A stretch of DNA of 64,000 nt from Cladopsammia gracilis (taxonomy: Eukaryota > Cnidaria > Anthozoa > Scleractinia > Dendrophylliidae), in assembly GCA_022457155.1 (NCBI GenBank), contig JAJGOT010000286.1, positions 962,001-1,026,000 of the forward strand, given 5' to 3'. The notes under the pieces were generated by a model, which saw only the letters and a list, made by a program, of their open reading frames with translations, searched no databases and was not told where the DNA came from. Shown piece by piece: positions 48,301-59,944 of the stretch (position 1 is the first letter of the stretch; the number at the start of each line of letters is the position of its first letter). The position numbers were made by a program, and so were the translations under genes.

Positions 48301-51300
48301 TGTTGATACGGATGATTTACATTTGAATGTTTCAGACGTTCATGGCAGTTTTTGTTCTTTCAGAACCAACGACACACAGAGAACTATACCTACAACTGCG
48401 CAAGTTCCCATGATGCAAAGCACCTCTGGAAGAGCGCCATTGAATGTCACACATTCTTCAGGTAAACTGGAGCATTGTCAAGCGGTTAACACTCGTTAAC
48501 ATCTCTCAAACGGACCTTGGGCACCTTATGAGGTTTTACACAACGTAGTATTTTTAACGTTATACCGTAGTACTGACGTACTTGAGAACAGAACTCCATT
48601 TTATTGGGCAGAGAACTGAGAGAACAGAGATTCGGTTAAGCAAAGAGTAGCGTTTTGGGGTTTAGCATTGATCTACAGTGTTTAGGGTTAAGCACTGATT
48701 TGAAAACGGTTAGCTTTCATTTATTTGTTATGGGTAGAGGGTGGCAAAGGGGTTTTACGTGACGCGTGATTGCCCCAAAATTAACCGCGTGATGCGTGAT
48801 TGTGCCCAAATTAACGGCGTGATGCGTGATCAGATAGCACCGCGTGATGCGTGATTTGCTATTTTAGAAGCGCGTGACGCGTGATATACCTTTTATTTTT
48901 CCGTGATACGTGAATGCTTTCGACATTCTTTAAAAAACTAGAAAGCTTACATTCAAAGGACTCAACGTAAATTGTCTAATTGAAGGTCTATCTGGTCTTT
49001 TCTTGACCTTTGATCTTCGTGGTGGGTCCAGAGAATCCGTTCCTAGCACGGCGAGGACAGAATCGAGAAATTAGAAAACGCAATCAGAAAACTCGAAGCT
49101 CACAGGGTAGAAGAGACTTGTCCGCGACGTTACGATACAACGTCAAAGCGCATTTATCAGACCCGACGAAGAATTCAAGAAGGAAATCGGAACCATAAGA
49201 AAGCAGGCAACATGTCAGGCAGAACAGAAATTACTAGGAGCGCTAATCAAATCCCACTATCGTAACATTGATTCAAATCAAAGAAGAAGAGCGAGTAGGC
49301 TACTAAGCCAAACTAAACTAATATGTCAATCAGCCTAAGAACAAGGCACTAAGCCACTCGTAAATGTACATGAGAGAGTCCAGCTCATACAGAAACAATT
49401 CGCGCTCAGTGGTGAAAAACATGTCAGAACTTGAGAATGCCAATAATAAACATGTTGAATCTCAGATACACGAAAATATCTGAATAAGAAACACATTTTC
49501 CGAAAAAGACAAGCAAAACGAAATAAAGCCGATAATGCTAAGAAGAAATACACGCACTTGAAATCTTGTCACCCACCGGGAGTCAAGAAAGGTTTCTTCA
49601 AAGGAGAGGCCCTTAGACTCCTCAGAATTGAACAAACTTTTCAAAGGAAACTTTCGAGGAAAACATCAATAAATTCAAATAAAAAAATAAAAAAAAAATA
49701 AAAAACCTACGGCTAAGAGCTTACCCTAGCAATCTCATTAAGAAGGTGCTCTCAGAAGTCATATTCTCTGACAGAAAGTCAGCTCTCAAAGACAAAACAA
49801 AAGCTCGCAAAGAAATATTCCCCAATTCAACCCAACATGGACAAATGGCATTTAATAGAATCGCAACTTTTACTAAGACAAATCTATAAAGAGCCTCCCC
49901 TTTATAAGATATACTAGTCAGGGCTAAACTGTAAAAGTCAAACCAGCCAAAAAACCGAGTGAACAAAGGACATAACAACCACACCACGCGCTAGTAGGAT
50001 TTGTGCTAGGCCCGTCAACACCCTTTATTTCATTTTATGATTCATTAATTAAAATGCAATCCTTCCAAAAAAAATTGAATGCAATATCAATGCATTCAAT
50101 AGGTAAGCCGACGCCGACTCTACGTTGTTTTGTTACCATTTTAATGCTGGATTACTCCTTATTTACGTGACGCGTGATTGGTTAAAAATTTTCTCCGTGA
50201 TGCGTGATTTCACTTAAAAATTCGGCGTGATGCGTGATCGGTACCCCCCCTTTGCCACCCTCTGGGTAGCTCTATAAATAGGTTAAAAATTACATCTCCC
50301 GGCAGCTAATCCACGTTGGTACAGTGGATAAGGATATTAGTTATGAAGCGAACGACTCTGGTTCGAGGCATACACTATTCTGATCGTTTTTTCTAATTTT
50401 ACTCTAAAATGTGAAATAGGTTTTACTTCATATAACTTCAAGTGAAAAGGAAAAGTCAGTTTGAGAGATGTTAACGAGTGTTAACCTTGTCAAGCTGGTC
50501 ATTCAAAGTAGGCAATGTCAACTTGATTTAGCTCAGTTTTGCCATGTTTGTTGGTGTCAATCGTTCAATAAAAACTGGCCTGTTCCTTCTCTTTGCCATA
50601 GGCTTGTTAAAACAACAAACAAGCCAGCAAGGACAGCAAGTTTCTTAAGATTTGGATCACGCTACAGATTCAGGTTTGTTTATTTACATAGAGTTCCATT
50701 GTTTATTTTGGACGGTGTTAGTGTAACTTTGTGCTTGTGTTATACTGTTGTTACCGTCTAGGTGCTTGCGTTACACTGGTGTTACAGTGTTAGTACTACC
50801 GTTACAGTTTTGGTGCTTGCGTTACACTGGCGTTATAGTGATGGTACTACCGTGACAGTCTTTGTATTATTACTTTGTTCTAGTGCGTTTTTTTTTTCCG
50901 TTCGCGTTATTTATGCATTTTGAGGTAGGACTGGATTATAACAGGGTCCATTTATGTTGTTTTGCAGTGGAAGAACAGAACACCAAGCTCAAAGAGATGC
51001 CAGAATGAGCGCCAGAAAATCTTACAAAATTCAGAGGTAACACAGAATTGACAGAAACCATTACACCGAGCCTGTAATGAGTTCTTCTACCAAATTTCCA
51101 ATTTTTCCAATTTCCAGTTTTCCATTTTTTTTAAATAAAACGAAGCCTTATTGTCAGCTTTCCAAGTGCCTTTCATATGAAAATGAGTTTATTTTCTTGC
51201 AAATACGATATTCATTTACATATAAATGGGTTCCACCTGGCCTCGTTTCCATAAAGAGGCTAAAAAAAACTCGTCTCACGAACGTGTTGTGTTACACGGC

Positions 51301-54300
51301 ACGATTTTTAACGCAGCGATGTTACATAAAAAATCGTCGTTAAAAATCGTCCAGACAACACGTACGTGGATGAATGTTTTAGCCTCTTTATGGAAACGAG
51401 CCAGTGTTACTAATTGTAGGCAAATCTTGTATTGACGTAGGCAAAAGTGAGAAAAGCCCGTTGCTATTAAAAAAAAGAGGTGTTAAGTTTCGGTGGTCTT
51501 CAAAACAGGTGCACAACTAGTCCTTCAAATTTCCATGTGATAATCCAAAGCTTATTTACATGAATATTTTTCTCTTAGGGCGACAAGTGAGCGATTTTCA
51601 AGAAGACCTACTGTAGGTAAGTATCTTAGAAGAAATATATTATTAAAGCTCTTAGATTTGCGTTAGAACAAATGCATAAAGGAAAAAGGAAAAGAGTATC
51701 GTAAAATGATGACTGTCTTTTCCCCTTTTTTACCGCGCGATGTTTTTTCCTTATGACTGGGCTTCCAATCTCAGACTGGCTTTGTTTTTCGTTCGCGTGC
51801 TTGTCTCGACCCTCCGGTTTTCCACCTATCACACACTCACAAGAAAAAAAACAACATTTTTTAATTTAAATTGCATCAAGATCCGAGTGTCAAAAAGGCT
51901 CGTTACTTGTTAAACAAAGTCGATTTATTTATTTATCATCATATACTTCGGTTTTTCGCAACCTGATCGATTGCAACAAAGTTAATACCAAACTACACCC
52001 CATAAGATAAACTTGGTCGTGAATTCTTCTTAAAAGCTTTCAATCCGGCCATATTACAATTTCATTTTTTTCGGAGTAATTTGTCGCTTAAATGGTCATG
52101 TATATCTCCAAACGGCATTAACTAGTCGCCATCGTTTGTTTTTATTGCTGAAAATTAATTAAAAGCCGTCCGAAGGGCTTTTCAAGTATCAATTCGTGTT
52201 ATTCTTTTGTCACTCGAATTGTACAATACATCTTTATATTCCTCTTGCTATTTAATTCAACGTTACCGTTGGCGTTAGCTTAACAATTGGACATTTGGGT
52301 ACATCTGTACATCCCCTTTCATCGCAGCTTTAATAAATACTTTCTTAATGTTATTTTTGGCTTGTGGGCTGGCAGTCAAATTGCGTTTACTACCTAATAG
52401 GAATATTTCCGAAATAGATATATGGTTTTTGTTGACAAACATAGACAAGAAATTCGTTAGCAAGCACTTGATGAAAGTGCTTCACCGAAGTATCATTTCG
52501 TATCTCGTTATGTTGCTGTTGTGCGCTGGATATTATATTTACTTCACATTTAGACGAGAAATGAATTCTACTTATTTCTTTTCCTAAGTAGTGTTTTAAT
52601 AAGTATAAAAAACAATCAAAGTGAGTGATAAATTTCTTCACATCTCATTTCGACAAGCTAAAAAAAAATTTCAGAGTCATTAATTTGTCTTTTCGAAACC
52701 GTTGTTTACAATCTCGTTTGGCATGCTCGTTTTAAAAGCTTTTCTCTCTCTCTTGTGATAGCTTTTATCGCGAGTTTGGTATAAAATTATTCGCAAATTT
52801 GCCACGACTGAACAAGACGTTGTAACGTGTGTGTTATTTAACAACGAAACTTATTCTTCCGTCGTTCAGTTGAAACTTGGCAAATTCAGACAATGTTTCA
52901 ATCTAAGAGCTTTCAGTATTTCTGTGTTGTTTTCAGGTTATATTCGTGTAGGTTCTCGCGTGTGGGGCAAAGCTCTAAATGGCGATTTCTACAAAGGAGT
53001 TGTGACTGGTTTGGGAGAAATGCTTCACATCAAATTTGACAACGGAGATACCATTGCGCATGACAGATCAGACCCCGAGTGTGTTGTGTTTGATCAAACG
53101 CCGGAGGTTAGCGACTTGGAAATTGGTAAGAACACTGTTAGCCAGGTTGGAACTTGGAATCAATTACACCCAAATAGATTTCTCTAATACTGGACGGGTC
53201 GGTCTGCAGTTAAAGCCTACGTAGGTGCCTTGGCACGTTTAGAGATCTTATAACTGGCATGGCTGACTGCTTAAAGCTATTTAAGGATAAAGATGTTACT
53301 ACTTCTGAAGGAAGTAATTTCCAGACTCTGATTGTTCTTGGGAAGAAGGAATAGCTGTGAGCTAATACAGTTGACTGCTGTTGTCGATACGTTAAGCGAT
53401 GTCTCCTAGTAAATGAGTTAGTAGAGCATATAACCTGGTCAGGAAATTTACAATTAACAAGGCCATGGTGAAATTTGTAAAAGCGGACTGACTGATTAAA
53501 CAAACGTGTGTGTTCTTAGAGTATCCCAATCAAGTGCGCTAACTGCGCTCCTGGTCATTATCGTGAAAACACGATATATAAGCCGGGACAGTATCCTTTT
53601 AAGGTCGCGTTCCTTTTAGACAATCCAGTTTCAGATTTAAGTTTGTATGTTTGTATGAGTTAGTTCGGTATTTGAACACGGCCTTAGGACAGAGCTTCAA
53701 CTGAGTTCATGGTCAATAGGCTGCGGGTTTAAAGTGGCTATTTTTAGTGTTTCTAAAGCCATAGGACATTGATATCAGTGAAAACTACTACATAATGGCC
53801 TAGCTTTGTTTATAATTACTCCACTAGTGCTTTAGAAGTGAAAATAAATGTCTTTAGCTGCAGATGGCCAGGATGGAAATGGATTGAATTGGGCCTATTT
53901 TTTTAAAAAAATATTCCTTTGTGCCTTGGAGGTTTTTCTAAAAACTGATAATGGTTTGTCCTCCCTTTGGAAATTTATTTATAATGTGTATCGTCTTCTT
54001 GGTGATCTGGGAACTAAGAAAACGTATTAAGTTTTAATTTTCGCATAATCTTTAGCCATAAAACAGCAAAATATAAAAAACTCCTTGGACGCGCGCAAGA
54101 CGGGAACGCGCGAAAGGGAGAGGTGGCCTTTGCGCGTTCCCCTCGCGCGCGCGTCCTCGTAATTTCGCCCTATAAATAGAACAATAACATGAAGTGTGTT
54201 CTTGTTTCCCTAGGGAGTCGAGTGATTGCTCATTGGCCGAGTCTTCCCGCCAAACTGTCAGGCAAAGTGATTGGTATCGAGCACGGCAAATACTATGTGG

Positions 54301-57300
54301 AGTATGACGATGGAGACAAACATCACAACACAATTGAACAACTCAGGATACTCAAACCGCCATTGTATTTCGGTAAGCTCATAGACTTTCAATAAAGTCC
54401 TTCGTCTTATATTTATAGCCCGCCGGACGAAGGACTTTTCACACTTGATTGGCGCCATTTTTAGCGACCCAAAAACGGGTCGCTGCGCTTAGACCAATCA
54501 GAGTAGCCGAGAGTAGCCCTTGGGGACAGAACTGTCAATCACAAGGTATTAGGCGCAATGAAACGTGACTTGCGGTAACGGTTTTGTTTTGTTTCGGTTT
54601 CGAAACAATAATCGATGACATTGACAAGGCACGCCACTCCCCATTTTTGGCGCGAAACGCAAATGAAAACCACAGGGAGCAGAGGAGCCAAATTTGACCT
54701 AATACGCGTTCGATCTTTGAGCTTAAAACGCGCGCTGTGTCTTGCGTTATTCGATCTGTTGTTTTCGAGTTTTTCCCCCAGCGGGACCCCAAGCGTAATC
54801 GGCGCTTTCCGGAAAGCGTAAGCTTTCCGAGCGAGGCACGAAGTGCCGAGAAGAAAAAGAGACAAGGGAGGAAACATAGTACCACGTGATTCGTTGGATG
54901 TGGACCGCAACATACTGGTGACGGAAGTAAAAACTCCGAAAGTGACACGCCGTCAATAAAACGGAAGTTATGCCAACCGTTCAAAATAGACCTTGTCACG
55001 TTTTTTTCAAATTTTTATATTGGCCTGACAGCAAAAATCCATCGACACTGCTGGAAAAAGCATCTCAAAATTAGCAAAGTGGCCGAGTTTAAAAGCGATA
55101 TCTTTTAAAAAAGTGGAGATATAGCTCCGCAAAGTCGACCACAGGCGGCCCAAGCTCACTATTAGATAACCGGGACGTGACCCTTGCTTTATGAGCGGTA
55201 TTGTGTTTATAAAGGTTTGTATGAGAACGCAACGGTTTTGCTTCAAAACTTAAAAATTCGAATCTTATGTGAATAAAATTGACTTACCCTGTTGCTGTGT
55301 TGTTTTATTTGCTGTTTGCTTGCTCCTCGGGGCGATTTAGCGCGATTTTGGCGAGTTGTCGTTATTTCGGTGCTCCACTGCAGTGGAGTGGAGCACACCT
55401 CTCATATGACATATTTCCGTCACCAGTATGTTGCGGTCCACATCCTACGAAAGTCAACTTTGAACGCCAAAAAGAGCGATCACCGAAAAGAGCGTTTAAT
55501 GGATCTCTTCATCGAAATTGTTGAAAAGCTGTCCAGAGACTGTCCATATAAAGCTACATGCCAAAAATCAGAACTTTTTATTGAATCAAAAGCGAGTAAT
55601 CGGGGATCAAAAATTAGGCTCAAATATGTTTCCTCCCTTGTCTCTCTTCTTGCTGCGTAACGATTTTGTGGCGCCCACAGTCAGCAATTTGCGGTTACCC
55701 AACGGAAAGCTCCGATTACGCTTGGGATCCCGCTGGGGCGAAAAACAGACTCGTAAACAACAGATCGAAGATCGAACGCGTAAAGGTCAAAATTTGGCTC
55801 CTCTGCTCCCTGTGTGAAAACCCTTCAAGCGAGACAAGTCGACCTCTCGCGACTTCGTCGCTCGCTCGGCCGCTTCGCGGCCTCAAAAGCTCGCTTCGCT
55901 CGCTTTTAATACTGTGAAACTCGTGAGGTCGACTTGTGGCAAGTCTAGTAAGCTCACTGACTGATCGGTTTTCAACAGTGTCGAGAGCAGTTTTAATCCA
56001 TTAAATAACGTAACAACGTATATCAGTTTCGACTTTGGCTTGTCTTCACTTCTGGCTAAAAATAAGCTTTTTGAAAGGATTTTTTACCCTTTCAGTCCCA
56101 AAGTCAATTATGGAGACATGCAATGTAGTTCTAACTTTTGAGTCTGTATATCCTATGGTGTGACCATTCAAATGAAACCTCTTTGGCAGTACTTTTGCAT
56201 GGTACCATTTGTTTATCAATATTTTAAAAAATGAAATTTGGGATTTTTCTTGAATTTTGATGTTTGGCACTCTTAGGAGTTAGGGGATTAAGGAATAGAA
56301 ATGAAATCCTCGGTTAAGTTTTAATTCTATTTAGCGTTAATCGGCTTTCAAACAAACGCCGGGCCCAGAATATAACTGAGACCAAAACCAAGCTTGGTTT
56401 GGTTACACGCGTTTTTCCGCGCTTGGCGCCCGCAACATGTATTTTAGTTCATCGAATTTTTTTGTTTGTTATGATTGACAAGAATGATTACTTTCATTGT
56501 GGTTTTCGACACTCGATTGGAAACCGCGCTCGCAATTGTAAATTTGACAGTTATCGAAACGCTTTAGCCGGGAAAAAAGCGAACAAGAGACAGAAGGAAG
56601 GGATAATCGATCTTGAAAATTCTGTTAAGAACACAACACGTAATTGAATAATAATTTTTGTGTAATTGGTTGTAGATTTTTCTATATTTCCTGTGGTGAT
56701 TATATGTGTTGATAAATGAGATATGATAAGGGAACAGTAAGATATTCATTATTTTACAAACCATTGTGCTGCAAACAAAGACATTATTTTTAGCGAGTTT
56801 GGTTTTTGAAATCCAGCTGTTTATTTTGTCGATTTGTCTTTCAGTCGTTTTAGCTTTTGTTCAAATAACGACTTTCAAAGTAAAAATAACTATTTCGCTT
56901 AAACACTATTCAGAATTACACGAGTCTTTTCGCTTAAAAGTTTAAACATTTTGTCCCTTTTCTAAAATATAAAACAATTAAGTTCTTGCCCGCTTCGTAA
57001 AGACGTATCTTCGCGGTCAGGATTTGAGATGTAAGGTAGGAGAACTAGGAGAGATAGCGCTTCAAATTAGACTGCCGTTTTGTAAATTTAAGCTTATTTA
57101 CCGTAGCTTTCTGTGAGTTTTGTTTGCTATTAATTCTTGATGGCGTAGCGGTCATAGACAAACATTAAGTTTTATTTTCTTAGTCAGTATGTCCATTGAA
57201 ATGAAAGCTATTGAGCAGTACTTTCCGGTACTGTTTGGTACGCTGCACAAGATGGTTCATACATTTGAGTCTGTGGATGAAATCCTACAGTGTTCCCATT

Positions 57301-59910
57301 CTTTGGCATTGTTTTGCTCTTGGCAGCGAATGTTAGAGAAGACTGATGCCAAATTACATGAGATATAACGAGTACAGGAATTATTTTTCCATTTTATAGT
57401 AACTGTTGTTATTTTGAAACAGCTTTTTTAAAACCTATTCAATTTGATTTAATTAGAGTCAAGTTTCCCCATTTTGATCCTATCAAATTGTTACCTGAAC
57501 TTTTCAAGATTTAACAATCAACTGTACACGTTAAGAGATTAGAAAAACTTAAGATTGTTGGTTGAAATTGAGACTTGTTCTAACAGAACAATCTAAATAA
57601 TAATGAGCCGGGAAAGATCCAGAATTTTCTTTTATTTATATTTGTTTTTCCTTGAGAGGGGAGGAGATGTTAGTAACTGACAGAAGTTGTAAAACTATAG
57701 CAGAGAATTGAAATGGTCAAATATTTATTTGTCGCTTGGGAAACGAGGGTTTTTATTTTCTCTGATAGCTGAAAAGGTTTTGAAATGTTCACTAACTGAT
57801 GAATTCGGAGAAGTGGCCAAACGTTTTACAAGCAACGAAAGCCCCTTTTCGGACCCGCCAAAAGCTTATGTCGATGTGAATAACAAAACCCCAATAGACC
57901 TCTTTAGCTTGTACGTTTTGTTTTCCCAATGTAGGTCATGTGATGTTACCCTAGAGAACAGTTTCTTTAAAATTTTGTTTTCTTCACGTGCATATGTATG
58001 CATAATTTATGAAAAGACAAAGGACAAATTCCCTTGAGAACATCACATGACCTACATTGGGAAAACAAAATGTACAAGCTAAAGAGGTCTATTAGGATTC
58101 ATTCCAAAGAAAGGCGTTTTTAGTATGGTAAATATTTCGAGAATTTTCTTCAGTGCTGTAAATAATTCAGTTTTGCCTCAGGGGTTCCGCTTTCAAATGT
58201 CTAATCACATTGGAGATTCCTAGTAAGTCTAAAAATTTGGCCTTGAGCTGAGCAAGTACAACAAGCGAACAACGAAAAATGGCGTAAATTTTAAACGAAA
58301 CCTTGATGGGAAAAGTTACAAACGGTGAGTTGTATGTAGAGGTGTTCATTTCAAGGCATCTTGCTCTACGTTTGATGCTTAGAACGTTCTTGAACATGCC
58401 TCGTGCTTTATTTATGTTACCTCATGCGGTCAGAATTTCAAATAGTACAAAATAACACTTAAAGTAGCCACATGTTTTCTTCTGAGAAAAGAAAACGGCT
58501 GCATCAGGACACGTCTCGGAGTCTTTAATTTCTTTGAAACGATTTTCCTGTTCGAAAAAAAAAGCGAAAAAAAAAAAAACATTGCGTGGACGTGCCTTAG
58601 GTCGCAGACACACAACCAAAAAAATATACGTAGACATGAAAATTTCACATCCAAGAATCGACTTTAGCCGGACGTTACACAACTTCTTCAAAGGTTGGTC
58701 TTAATTTAAAATGATATGTCTAGTTCAGCCTACCTTCTATATAATGTTTTAGTGACAAGTCCAATCTCAACTTTTTTACAAAGTTCCTATCGCGATGTCT
58801 AAGAACTACAGATTGATTACGACCTTCTGTTGTCATTGGAACGCGACTCCGGGTTCTACCGTATGAGTTTTTCAGCGGCAATGGATTCTGTATTTGGAAG
58901 AATTTTTGTTTCATCTCAAAAGCATAAATTGTCGACCAAATCACCTTGTACAAATAGAATATCTATAATATTTTTGCTGTTCGCATTTGTTTATATTTAG
59001 CGATACTTTGTGTTAATTAGTCGGTTTAATATCTAAAAGTTATCCGAGACGGACTATATTTATAAACACTTGCTTTTTTCTTTTGACATTGTTTTGTTTA
59101 TACAAGCGGACACCCTCGGAAGGAGAAAAAGTGGCCGGGGTTTTGTCTGGGCAGCCGTAAGCAGAGCTGCTGTCTGCGAGAGTGTCCACACAGAGAGCTT
59201 TTGACTGTACATGACGTACATCACTTAGGCTAACTGCTTACTTCCTATATTATTTGCACTAAGTATGTTTTAATGATAACAAATATTTGAAAATTGTATA
59301 TAACTATTTTGTAACAGCAGTATATTTTGTCAAAATTGACATCTTTTGATGTTATTCAAGAATTGCGTTCGAGCGTTGTGGTATTCATAAGAAGCCATTA
59401 ATAACAAGTTGATAGGTATAGCAAACAATGATATTGAACATGAACAGTCTGAAAAAAGGCTCAGTGTGGATAATTGATGAAATTGTGCATGTGTTGGAAT
59501 TAAATATAATTTCGAACATTCCGTGGCGTGTATGTAATCGACTGAAAATTTAGAAAACGTATTAAGCCGAATGAAATTGAATTTTTCACTTTCGAAAATC
59601 AGCGTGCTATGCTACGAATGTAGTACCTCGATTCATGAAACGTGGCCTTACTTTTCGAGTCTATAAATGAAATCCTGTGTAACACTTCAAATGGAAGCTA
59701 TTGAGCAGTATTTTCCTGTGGTACTGTTTATTATGCTGTACAAGGTGGTTCTAACTTTTGCTTTTGTGTACATATAGAGAAGAACTTTTCTATTGCGTGG
59801 CGTGTTTATCAAGTACATTTTTCCAGCTTGGAACTCGAACTCGAACTGAATGTACTTATCATACAAACTGGGGAAACCAAAAACCACATTTTCGTTTTCG
59901 AGTCTCAACC

Positions 59911-59944
<34 letters not shown>

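Noticed and set aside
48254..48499. 81-codon frame reading through FERM exon 12
   Set aside because: It is in a different frame from the exon 12 frame that encodes [15 protein letters not shown]; shadow.
52348..52587. 79-codon plus-strand frame with a hydrophobic segment
   Set aside because: Lies in FERM intron 15, no splice sites consistent with inclusion, no family recognised.
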